Shown one piece after another: positions 55,093-64,000 of a stretch of DNA of 64,000 bases. Position numbers and translations under genes: made by a program. Below the pieces are notes generated by a model that saw nothing but the letters and a program-made list of their open reading frames with translations, did no database searches and had not been told where the DNA came from. The stretch is from Ophiobolus disseminans (taxonomy: Eukaryota; Ascomycota; Dothideomycetes; Pleosporales; Phaeosphaeriaceae), in contig MU006217.1 of assembly GCA_010093685.1 (NCBI GenBank), forward strand, positions 1,719,644 to 1,783,643, read 5' to 3'. Each line of letters starts with the position of its first letter. The stretch's first letter is position 1.

Positions 55093-56926
55093 GTATACGA
55101 CGCTCAGTACTAGCTCGATAGCCTCCGCCGCATTTCTTACACGATACCCCTCAACACGATATGCGTCATCGGATCTTCCGAAAATGTGCGCGGCGCGACA
55201 TCTTTCCACATCTTCTCCAAACCTTTTGCGCTTCCGATTCGACTACACTTCGCGTATATACATACCCTTCTTTGGTCCCGGCCACCCCGATCCGCACAGC
55301 TCACGTTCGGCTTGTTCCTCCACAGTTTAAATTTTGGTGCTGGTCACATACCTTTCAAAAAAGCATACACACCTCTCTCGGTCACTATCAAGTTTGGGCG
55401 ACGGTCCGGTTTAGCGTTGGCGTTGGCGCACACTAGTTGGATGTTAGCATGATAGTTGGACCCTCACTTTTGGCAGGAGCAAGCGACACTGGCGACCCGG
55501 TTGGAAATGGTATAGCAAAAGCATGGGATTCTTGGGATGTTTGGGTTGCATTTGCTTTCTTTTTTCTTCATTTTGTCTTGTCAATTATTTTTTTCATCTT
55601 ACGCATAGTTGTTTTTATTCAGTCCGTGTATTGACCTCGCATCTAAAGCCTCGTCCCGAAAAATCATTACATCGTATACCTCTAGTCCAATCTCATTCCA
55701 CATCTGCACTTGTCTGCAACAAGCACACTTGACAAGACACACCCACCCACAACCATGCTCAAAATCCCAGGATCACATCACCGCTTGAGCTTAGCGCCCA
55801 ACCTAAATGCTCAGCTGGGCGACTAGCTAGACCGCACACCGTCAAATCCGACACCGCGGAGCAGGACCTCAGCCTTGGGAAGATGCACGCAACCCAGCGT
55901 CATGGTCTGACACGTGGGGACGCAATCTTCCACCGCCAACGGCTGAGCTGCCGATACGTCAGCTGGGAACTCACAATCGAACGTCAATGTTGACATGCAT
56001 ATTCACCGCGCTAGAAACATTCAGCTCTGCTTTGCGCGCGACATGCAAAAGAGCGGTAGGCTAGATTAAACGACTGCAGCTTTTTTCTCGACTCACCGTC
56101 ACGTCATCGCTGTTCTTTTCACCCATGTCAAACACTCTACTGCTGCAACCGTTTTTGCATGTCGGCGGTGTAGCTGTACACCTTTCAACGGCGCACTCGA
56201 TAACGCAAAACGCCATCGCGAACCCCGTGTTCGATACTCCCTGCAAACAGGCCTTTCCGCACCCCGCTAAGCTCGGCTCTAGCACGTTTAGGGATAGGCG
56301 CCGATCGAGAACCTAGAGGCTAAAGTAGTACTCTTGGCCGGCGATCCCGAACACTTGGTAACTAAACGTCAACGACTCGTCCCGTCGCAGCGACGATGGA
56401 TCACGAGGACTGTGGATGCTGGGATTTTGTTTTGGGGGGTTGATGGGAATGCGTGTTATGAGTGTATAGTCTAGTGCGATACTTGTGTTCGAGGAGCGAG
56501 GGAGGTGGGATCGTCAGTGAATATTCGTTCCTCGAAATGTTGTTGCGGGCTTGACTCAACGGCCGTGGAGGAAGAGCGGTGCGGGCTAGGTGACTGGGTT
56601 TTGTAGGGCCGAATGTTCGAGTAAGAAGACGGAAGTGCTAGTAGAACATGGGGATAAGCGCTCGGGGATTTTCAGCTGTGCAGGTATTTTGTTTCGAAGT
56701 TTTTCATTCTTGCTTGGACTTGATTCATGGGCATTGAACCTCGGATTCGGACCATTGGGTCTAATCACGATTCCTTGTTCGCAAACCTCAATGTTTCATC
56801 CTAAACATGTGTCGTACGTGTATTTCATACATTTAAATCCACACATACCCTCCAGATGCTCTTCTTTGCAGTCCACTCATTCCATTTACACATGCCCCCC
56901 AGATCTCCCGCCTTCAATCCAGTCAC
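55093..56926. other. Long convergent intergenic region
   Basis: About 1.8 kb. A plus-strand frame at 55437-55634 has a Phe-rich hydrophobic stretch, but it lies in T-rich DNA and is probably chance. Nothing else is supported. Confidence 0.4.
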
Positions 56927-58381
56927 TCACTCCCTTCCCGTCACTTTCTCCATCTCCGCCTTCTGCTTCTCAGCCAAATCCTCCCGCTCCTTCTGCTGCT
57001 TCTTCACAATACCCAGCAACGCATCGGCACGCTGCTCAGGAGCGGTGATCACAGCCTGACCCTTCTGCCGGTTCCGTAGCATATTCACGCGCTGCTCCAG
57101 GACCGGAATAGCCACCTGTGTCTCCACCTGCACCTCGCGGTGCTTGAGGCGAGTTTCGTGCGTGTTGAGAGCGATTTCCCGCTGATTGAGAGCCGCTTCT
57201 CGCCGATTGAGTGCAGTCTCTCGCTGGTTGAGGAGATAGTTGCGGTGTGCGGAACCTACATCGAGACCGGGGAGTTCGGCGGCTGGTGGCTCGTCGGGGG
57301 TGATGGTGTCGGGGCTGCTGGACGCGGAGCTGGTATGTGAGACCTCGACAATCAGCTGCGGAGAATCGCGTGGGTCGCGAGATCCTGAGCTGTCGCGCGG
57401 AGGTGGAGACCGGTTGACTAATGCATCGTGGCGCCCGAAGAAAGTGTCCCGCGTTTGTGGCCTCAGACTACTGTCTCGGGCGGGATAGCTTGGGCGTGGT
57501 GCTGTTGTGAGAACTGACGAGGGAGGTATAGCAATGGGCGCCGCTGCAGTACCTATGCCAGTCTGACTACTCTGGCGGAACGGATTCTGACGCAAGAAGT
57601 TCCGGGCAGAGGCCACAGGACCATCATCGCTGTCAGTACGTTGTCCTGCTCCCCTTCCAGTCTGAGCCGTTCGATCACGGAGCGCCTGTCGTCGCTGACT
57701 TCTCGAAATCTGCGTGTTTCGCGCTCTCGCCCTCACATCCTCGATATCCCTCGTCAGCGCGTTGAAGCTCTCGACTTCTGCCGCGTAGTTCTCTGAGTCG
57801 GAGTCGCTGTCCAGATTGATGAGCTCGGGCGCGAGTGGAGAACCATTGCGAATCTCGGGTCTAGAGTTGAAGAGTTCCATTTCCATCCGCATATGTGATA
57901 TGGCGTTGTTGATAGAGACATCTCCAGCTGGGTTTCGCTCCTGGAGAGGCCGCGCAGCAGCGGCGGAAGAACGAAAGCTCCCTACGGAAGAAGGAAGAGG
58001 ACCACCGTGCACAAACCTTGGTCTCATTCCGGAAACAGGCACGAGCGGACCTGCTGCGATCCACATAGTGCGACACAACGGACATCTCTTCTCTTCCGCC
58101 GGCCTAGTTCTCAACATCTCTTCAAGGCACTTCTGCCCGATGTGGTGCGTGCATCCCGTGATACCCGTGATCAAGAGACAGTCTTCGTGCGCATAGTTGT
58201 CGAGGCATATGGGACACTCATCATTGACGGGCAGCGTCGTGTCGACGGTGGTGTGAGCTGCGATGAAAGCCACGGGTGTCATGGCCGGTGTGGGTGCGGG
58301 GAGCTGAGATAAATCGGAACCGTACCCAAATCTGCGTGAGGAACCACGTAAAATCTCGAGTTCCGGCTGGTAAGCGGCCAT
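56927..58381 (-). CDS. RING-finger protein with heptad-repeat coiled coil, 484 aa
   Basis: Intronless from ATG 58381 (MAAYQPELEILRG). The RING is near residues 55-105: ECPICLDNY, GCTHHIGQKCLEEML and RCPLCRTMW. The middle is disordered and rich in Ser, Arg and Pro. The C-terminal 100 residues form a coiled coil built from five 7-residue units (NQRETAL, NRREAAL, NQREIAL, NTHETRL, KHREVQV), followed by KKQQKEREDLAEKQKAE. It is a likely E3 ubiquitin ligase that self-associates. Substrate and location are unknown. Related RINGs are at 47160 and 60141. Confidence 0.87.
   Translation of the reverse strand: MAAYQPELEILRGSSRRFGYGSDLSQLPAPTPAMTPVAFIAAHTTVDTTLPVNDECPICLDNYAHEDCLLITGITGCTHHIGQKCLEEMLRTRPAEEKRCPLCRTMWIAAGPLVPVSGMRPRFVHGGPLPSSVGSFRSSAAAARPLQERNPAGDVSINNAISHMRMEMELFNSRPEIRNGSPLAPELINLDSDSDSENYAAEVESFNALTRDIEDVRARARNTQISRSQRRQALRDRTAQTGRGAGQRTDSDDGPVASARNFLRQNPFRQSSQTGIGTAAAPIAIPPSSVLTTAPRPSYPARDSSLRPQTRDTFFGRHDALVNRSPPPRDSSGSRDPRDSPQLIVEVSHTSSASSSPDTITPDEPPAAELPGLDVGSAHRNYLLNQRETALNRREAALNQREIALNTHETRLKHREVQVETQVAIPVLEQRVNMLRNRQKGQAVITAPEQRADALLGIVKKQQKEREDLAEKQKAEMEKVTGRE
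57130..57240 (-). repeat. In-frame 21-bp repeat units (five heptads)
   Basis: Five consecutive 21-bp units encode the heptads listed for the RING protein, with sequence drift between units. They probably arose by unit duplication and are kept for coiled-coil geometry. Confidence 0.65.
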
Positions 58382-58964
58382 ATTCGCGGGTTGAGTTTGC
58401 TCAAAGTGTTGGTGTGTGTGATGAGAAAGCCGATGTGTGTGCGCGCAGAAAGGTGAGAGTGGGCCTGTCGGGTCGTACTAATGTAGTCCCTGGAAATGAT
58501 CGCGCCCGTGTGACTAGTGGGGAATGAGGTTAATGGTGAGGAAATAATTCGCGGAACTTACAAAAAGCGCAAAAGGTGCTGCGGGCTCCAAGTGCAGGCG
58601 GATAAAATTAGCGAGGCACAGGTGAAAGAGAGAAAATACGTTGGTTAGGTAGCACGATTGACGTCATGTCGCGGAAGAGTTTTCAAAGGTTTTACAGAAT
58701 TGTGAGTACATACAGGCTTTCTATCAAATTTCAACATAATCGGACACTAAATCTTGCAGAACCTACAAACGACGAATCGAGAAAAAGCAAAGTGTTTGGG
58801 CCCTTCATCGAAGACCTTGGTATTACTTTGGAACGATATCGCTATTAGAGACACTTCTAGTACCTGCTCGTCTCTGAAGTAGGTTTGAGACAAACATGTT
58901 TGTTTGCTATTATGTACCTAGGTAGCTATGCAACACATAATCTACACTGATCTGATTATAGCAC
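58382..58964. other. Intergenic with CTAGG palindrome
   Basis: About 580 bp. It holds the promoter of the RING gene and TACCTAGGTA at 58915-58924. A 60-codon plus-strand frame at 58666 has no recognisable content. Confidence 0.4.
58915..58924. repeat. Intergenic palindrome TACCTAGGTA, copy 3
   Basis: Exact copy of the 10-bp palindrome at 25504-25513 and 46827-46836. It lies about 40 bp before the coiled-coil pseudogene. Confidence 0.7.
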
Positions 58965-59501
58965 ATGCTCTTCATTGCCTTAGTCTGCCGAAGTTTCGAC
59001 CCGTTCCACCTGTCATCAAAACCGAGACGACGCAAGCGTAGCTGGAACAGATGGTTTCTCAATCGCAGATATGATGAGCTCTATGCAAGATTCGAAGCGC
59101 TGCAGAAGCAACTGTCAAACTCCAAAGACTCTAACGATGAAATCCAGAGCCAGGTAGATACGCTGCAAGCACAGTCAGTGACACTAAACGACACGATCAC
59201 GTCTCTCTGAGATGACACCGTGACGCGTCAAAGAAAGGCCGAGGTCGATCACCAAGAGCAGACAAAAGATCTATAGAAACAAGCAAGTGATGCTCAAGAG
59301 AACCTAGATGATTTGCTCAGAGGTTCTGGACAGTCTCACAACAACCCTGGCCCGCAACACAGGTCTCGGGAAGAGTTCAGCGCTGTGATTACGCAGGATG
59401 TAGCATTGGTGAGTATCGCGAAGGAGGTGATGCTGGGTGTGGTTTGTAAGGGTGTTGGCGGCGGAGTCGAGGCGGATGGAAAACAGAAGTCTGGCTGCTA
59501 G
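58965..59501 (+). pseudogene. Coiled-coil protein pseudogene
   Basis: One frame runs from ATG 58965 to TAG 59499-59501 but is broken by TGA at 59208-59210 and TAG near 59274. Between and after the stops the sequence keeps a coiled-coil character (RQRKAEVDHQEQTKDL, DAQENLDDLL). The start of the coil, NRRYDELYARFEALQKQLS, resembles TKYDDLYRTYEAQQQQIS in the gene at 25881-26828. The end (VALVSIAKEVMLGVVCKGVGGGVE) is also loosely similar to that gene. It therefore looks like a decayed relative of that gene. Function is unknown. Confidence 0.6.
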
Positions 59502-59586
59502 AGTAGTATGAATGGTGCATAGTGTTATATGTTACGGGCGTTTATGTCAGTGAAGTAGTCAGTCTGCAGCAGAGGTTGTTCCGAAA

Positions 59587-59838
59587 CTACTCGGTCAACT
59601 CCCAATTATTCGTATCAACCCTTTTGCTCGTGATAACGGTGAGGTTGGTATCACTGTGGCACATTCCCGAAGTATCTTGAACATACGTCTGCACCAGACC
59701 CGAGAGTTTTGCGCTGCGGCACTCTGTCCCACCTGCCGGCGAGTTGTAGTACACGGCGCGGACGCTGCTGGGTTGTTCGCGAGACATGAGTGGCGTGGCC
59801 ATTGTAGGGGCGAAGAGGAGGAGAGAGGCGAACTGCAT
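59587..59838 (-). CDS. Small secreted protein candidate, 83 aa
   Basis: Start chosen at ATG 59838 (MQFASLLLFAPTMATPLMSRE) because it gives a signal peptide with a hydrophobic core and Ala/Pro-rich cleavage region; the frame is open further upstream without coding character. The mature part is about 65 residues, with two Cys (GTECRS and SGMCHS) that could form one disulfide, and a sequon NLT. It has no homologue I recognise. Size and features fit fungal small secreted or effector-like proteins, but this is a weak class assignment. It lies between a pseudogene and a RING gene in a gene-poor stretch. Confidence 0.5.
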   Translation of the reverse strand: MQFASLLLFAPTMATPLMSREQPSSVRAVYYNSPAGGTECRSAKLSGLVQTYVQDTSGMCHSDTNLTVITSKRVDTNNWELTE

Positions 59839-60140
59839 TTTGGAGATGAGTGCTGGAGTTTGCATTAAGTCAGCAAGTAGATTGGTGTATTGCTGAACTA
59901 TTATGGGATTGGACGTTTGTATTGAACGCGAGTCGCATTGCTTTAACAAACTGTTGTTGTTTTATTCTTACGTGCTCTTTATTGTTATAGACGGCCCAGG
60001 GCCTAATGCCAATTTCCACATGACCTGATATTTGCACCGACTCAGCTCAAACGTTTACTGAGTAACTCAAGCTTGGTCTGATATCGTGCATTCCCCGCTT
60101 GCCTCAGGAGAAGGTGAAATCAACACGTCTGCTTTGACGT

Positions 60141-60693
60141 TCACCATCCATCCACCAAGCCACCCAAGAACTCGCGCCTCGAGCTGGCATTTCCCCACAT
60201 TAGAGGGAAATCGGCAGAGAATTCATATTCTCTAGTCTCTCTAATATGTGGTGGGGTTATTGGCAGACGCTGATTTAGGTCTAATGTACTCTCTATCGGC
60301 TGTGGTATGGTCTCGACCGGCTGCGGCGTATTTCGCACCCGTGTTGTTCTCCGCTGTGCCGCACGACGGAAGTCGTCCCATCGTCGGACGATAGATGCTA
60401 GTATATTTCTCGCACTCGTATTAGAGTCAGAAGCCGTATCGGAGCTACGGTTGTACCACCGCTGTCTACAGATCGGGCACGTGTTGCTGCTTTCGTTGTC
60501 GCTGGCTAACCAGGTGTAGAGACAGATTTGTCCGAAAGTATGCATGCATCCTCGCATGCTTATTCTAACCGCTCGATGGCTACCATCATAGGGCTCGAGG
60601 CAGATACAGCAGGTTTCGCCGGCGCGGATGTCCCAGTTGGTGATTACTCGTTTTCGGTGAAAGTAAAGAAGGGCTTCTGTTGAAGGTAGGTAG
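60141..60693 (-). CDS. RING-H2 protein, 3' exon
   Basis: The last exon of a RING-H2 gene, ending at 60141. It encodes AGETCCICLEPYDG, RGCMHTFGQICLYTWL and NTCPICRQRWY, giving a full set of zinc ligands, then an Arg-rich and disordered tail ending LVDGW. The exon probably begins after an AG at 60694 (a CTGAC branch lies 15-20 nt upstream) or at 60677. No good ATG precedes the RING in this exon, so the start lies in upstream exons (60694-61394) whose joins I could not fix. It is related to the RING proteins at 47160 and 56927. Confidence 0.65.
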
Positions 60694-61394
60694 CTACAGA
60701 GACGAAAGCCACGTCAGCGATTCCCGATACATGGTTATAATACCGAAACTCACCTTTCCGGATCCATAGAATAGTAACGACGCACTATTCCTAGAGACAT
60801 GATAGAGCTGCCAGTGCCTGGTCTGCTGGGTCCTCTCGATGTTGATTTGAGCGAGCAGCTGCTGATTGTCTGCGAGGCAATAAGAAGCATATTTTGTGCT
60901 TAGTCTCAAATTCCCCACTACTTGAACCATGGGAACTCAATATCGGCGGCCCTTGGTCGTACCGATCTTTGCCTCACCATGTTGTGGATGGCTTCCATTT
61001 CTTGCGATTTCTATAATGACGGATCGCTTGCTATCTATGGACATATCGTAACAAAAGCAGAAGAGCCGCTGTAGTATTGCTGTACATAGTGCTTCAGCCG
61101 GCCGAGTGATGCAGACGTCTAATGTATGGTGATTTCGTAGATGTTGTTGAAGAAGAGTCCCTGTTGAGACTGTGGTTGGTTGCTCCATGAACCAAGTTTG
61201 GTGAACCATCACCTCTTAATGCTTAGACGACTGTGCGCCTGGATACTGCCAAATATCAGAGCGATGAGAAGCACGCAAAGGTCAACTTGAAATGGTGACC
61301 ACGCTGGATGTACAAAGTTGGGGCTTAATGGTCCCAATAGTTCCTGGAGATTTTCGAAAGACAATCGGATAGTGATTTCGGCAAACTCCCCCAT
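60694..61394 (-). other. Probable 5' exons of the RING gene or a separate small gene
   Basis: Three minus-strand frames look coding. One starts MGEFAEITIRLSFENLQELL at 61394 with a hydrophobic stretch FQVDLCVLLIALIFG. The second lies around 60968-61170 (ALCTAILQRLFCFCYDMS). The third lies around 60740-60915 and ends FYGSGK at a GTGAGT. Plausible introns (GTATCC...CCACAG near 61165-61230; GTGAGG...CAAG near 60916-60967) join them in frame. The last join to the RING exon does not close with consensus sites, so the model is incomplete. It may be one gene with a membrane anchor and a RING. Confidence 0.35.
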
Positions 61395-63009
61395 GGTTGT
61401 TACCGGTATGTAAGCTTGATTTTATTTTGGTATCTGCCCAATGTCAAAATGCGGCACCATAACGGTGCAGTGCTAGTCTGTAAGGCTACCTCGCGACTTC
61501 GGGCGGCACTTCGCAACGCAACTTCTACCAGTCGAAATTCAAGTAAATAACTTGAGCAAACCCAGGGCAGTCCTAATTTCGAGTACGATCCGATGACCAG
61601 CTTGAGGCTGAAAATAAATTTCCCCGATTGGCTTGTGATTGGTGGAACTCGTTCGCCACAGCAGCGTTGCCCTGGTAGATTGGCTGCATGCACCGCTACT
61701 TCTCGCATGCACTCCAGATACGATAATCCGGGGTATGCATCGGCTCTTGGGGAACACTGGGGAACATTCTTTAGCGTGGGTTGCACCCTATTCTTGTTGT
61801 TCCACCAGTGAACTCCACTGCACAATGGCCATGGCGAAGAATGCTCCGCCGTCGAGATGTCTGAATACGGTCACAGTGTAGATAACGTTCGATCGTAGCA
61901 GGGATTGATATGACCTTGGGTGATTCGATGTCTTGCGCTCGGCCTGAGATACTCCAGCGTTGACTGAGCCTCGAGAACTCTTTGACGCCCAGGTTGACCA
62001 TCATTAAGGAAATGGAATCAGATCACACATGGAAGGGACGCATAGAAGTGATGTGATGTCCTCGAACATTTGCTCCCTCCGCCATGACCTTGGCATCATA
62101 TGCTAAACGCCTGAGCATAAGTCCCACTCCCACTAGGGTCGGTGCGTCGCTCAAAGCCGACGTTCCACACCATTGGCGTCCGGGTCCTCGCAATAGCGGA
62201 AAGATTACCGACCTGTTGTTAACCAATGTGACGGTTCTTGGCTCTTGTGTTGTGGAGAATCTTAAAAAAGGCAGTATGACGCGGGAGGCCAGGTCCTCCG
62301 GTGTCGATGTCGACCCCATGTTTTACTAGCCCCGGCATGGTGTGGTCACCACGGGGATTTATTCTATGGGCGCGGAAGAAAGACGATCCTTTCCATGCAA
62401 CGAAAAGAGAATCGCAGAAGGGAGTATAAACAACGGCAAAATAACGAATGGTGGAGTAATTGCCGGAAGAGGAGAAGGGCAACGAGCAGTACCAAGCCGT
62501 ACGCTATCTCACGGGCCATCTCGAACGAGTCAAGTCTGATTTTCAGGGAGCGGGCTAAGCGTTTCAGAACCACTACCACCAAGACAGGACTTCCAGCAAA
62601 CATCCGGACCTCCATGGTTTTGCATCCTACGTGTGCCTCAAAAGATGTTGTCAGTATCGCCGAGCTCAGATATCCTGCGGCTTGGTACAACGCTGCTCGG
62701 GCGGAAATATTCCTGCCAAGCGACTTGTGCGCGATGTGGAGGAACGCATATGTCCGCGAATGGGAAAAGGAGACGTAGAGGAGAGGGTTCCTGATTTGGC
62801 AAGTCGAGTACATGTGATAGCACTCCTTCGGCGGTCCTTCTGTCTTAGCAAGCATGGTAATAGTCAGTGAGGATGGAGCGGCACACCTAGAGAGCAAGTA
62901 TAAGAAGGCCTGAACCTCACCTTCGTTTCTCCATCATCAAGACTAAAGGAGCTTGACATCTTCTAAAGTTTTTCATACTTACCATCGACTTCGAATCCCC
63001 ACAGTCACT
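61395..63009. other. Intergenic upstream of pectate lyase
   Basis: About 1.6 kb. Overlapping frames on both strands at 62364-62897 and 62395-62778 compete for the same DNA; neither has a recognisable domain. The last 100-150 bp form the pectate lyase promoter and leader. Confidence 0.4.
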
Positions 63010-63828
63010 ATGAAGTTCGGTGCTGCTATTGCCGCCATCTCGGCTTTCCTCCCTGCTGCTCTTGCTTGTAACGGTTACACTGGCGGTCTGCCTAAAGCTG
63101 TCGGCACGAAGACCAACAGCAAGGTCATTACGATTGCTGCCGGGCAGGTTTTCGACGGTGCATGGTATAGGTACGATCGTGGTAGCGGTGCCTGTAGTGG
63201 CAGCACTGAGGGAGGTACGTAATTACCGTCTTTCGCGGCGCACTTTTGAAGCATTAGCTGACTATTCCAAAGGTCCTGCCGATGCTGTCTTCCTTCTCAA
63301 GGCAGGTGCTACTCTGCGCAACGTTATCATCGGAAAGAACCAGGCTGAAGGTGTTCATTGCGAGGGGTAAGCAATACAGAACTGTACTGCTGAAATATAC
63401 TGACACAGAATAGTCACTGCACCCTAGAATTTGTCTGGTGGGAAGACGTTTGCGAAGACGCGCTCTCCATCAAGTCAGACAAGGCTGGCGCTCAGTCCTG
63501 GATCATTGGAGGCGGCGCCTATCATGCCTCTGATAAAGTCATCCAACACAACGGATGTGGAACGGTGAACATCATCAACTTCTATGCCGAAGACTACGGA
63601 AAACTGTACCGATCCTGCGGAAATTGTTCATCCCAGTGCAAGCGCAATGTGTACATCGAGGGTACCACCACCAAGAACGGGGGCGAGCTCGCGGGTATTA
63701 ACAGCAACTACGGCGACACCGCTACTCTCAAGAACGTCTGCACCGATGCGAAGGTCAAGTGTCAGATGTACAAAGGATGCGCTGGCGGATGCGAGCCGGC
63801 CAAGGCTGGTACCTGCCCTGGAAGCTAG
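63010..63828 (+). CDS. Secreted pectate lyase, polysaccharide lyase family 3
   Basis: Exons are 63010-63214, 63273-63366 and 63414-63828, giving 237 residues. A signal peptide (MKFGAAIAAISAFLPAALA) precedes CNGYTGGLPKA. The fold is the small right-handed beta-helix of PL3. The family block FVWWEDVCEDALSIK and GGGAYHASDKVIQHNGCGTV are intact, and the mature protein has many Cys, including CGNCSSQC. It cleaves de-esterified pectin by Ca2+-dependent beta-elimination outside the cell and is typical of plant-associated fungi. The start is fixed by the signal peptide. Confidence 0.95.
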
Positions 63829-64000
63829 ATTGAAGGGTAACAGGGACATAGCTGGTATCACTGGGGAGTAGTAAGCGACTGCTGTTGGAATGTTGGGTGG
63901 TGTCGGATTTGTAAATACTCTTGTCTTCTGCGCAAACTATTGGAATCATGGTTTAGTTCTGGCGAAACTTTTCTGCCGTTCAACTTGCAGGTTCTTGCTT

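Noticed and set aside
55437..55634. Short hydrophobic plus-strand frame
   Set aside because: A Phe-rich stretch is expected from T-rich DNA; there is no start context or family match.
62364..62897. 177-codon minus frame and 127-codon plus frame in the same DNA
   Set aside because: They compete for the same bases and neither has a domain, paralogue or splice support.
1..64000. CRISPR arrays, tRNA or rRNA genes
   Set aside because: No regular direct repeats with spacers were seen, and no A-box/B-box pair or rRNA-like block was found by eye; single TTCGAATCC-like strings (for example near 62990) lack the rest of a tRNA.

Overview
The window is nuclear DNA of a filamentous ascomycete, most likely a Dothideomycete (Pleosporales-like). 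The evidence is short GT-AG introns of about 45-150 nt, a HET-domain protein, a family 3 pectate lyase, DUF6536 and rhodopsin-like membrane proteins, expanded F-box-like and RING families, and a pogo/Fot1-like DNA transposon. I see no prokaryotic signatures, CRISPR array or recognisable tRNA gene. Exon structures were assigned by eye from splice signals and checked for reading-frame closure; for every intron-containing gene given with explicit exon joins, the exon lengths sum to a multiple of three.

Layout: 0-2.6 kb holds a pair of F-box-like paralogues, the first cut by the window edge. 3.8-7.3 kb is a conserved block: a Dothideomycete-type hypothetical protein divergent from CCT3, the gamma subunit of the cytosolic chaperonin. 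7.9-25.3 kb is accessory. It holds two large membrane proteins, three members of one F-box-like family sharing an intron position, an apparent fusion of a fumarylacetoacetate-hydrolase-like domain to an alpha/beta hydrolase, a HET protein, an atypical Rho GTPase and an auxin-efflux-carrier-type transporter. 25.9-30.6 kb holds an acidic coiled-coil protein, a cytochrome P450 and a rhodopsin-like membrane protein. 30.82-32.94 kb is a near-intact pogo-like transposon with perfect 39-bp terminal inverted repeats and one internal stop.

34.4-44.4 kb is a core block: a small membrane protein, OPY2 (membrane anchor of the HOG/MAPK pathway), HIU hydrolase (urate catabolism) and an AtfA/Atf1-type bZIP factor. 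Opy2 and Atf1 act at opposite ends of the stress MAPK pathway. 45.2-46.3 kb is a decayed metallophosphoesterase. 47-61.4 kb carries three related RING-H2 proteins, an F-box protein, a WKF-domain protein divergent from SCL1 (20S proteasome alpha1), a four-exon unknown gene with a GC-AG intron, a coiled-coil pseudogene related to the 25.9-kb gene, and a small secreted protein. The right end carries a secreted pectate lyase.

No coherent biosynthetic cluster is visible. The least ordinary items are the two-domain hydrolase fusion, the Rho-like GTPase with a degenerate switch II, the phosphoesterase whose losses look like CpA-to-TpA changes, the repeated small gene families, and a 10-bp palindrome found three times in intergenic DNA.
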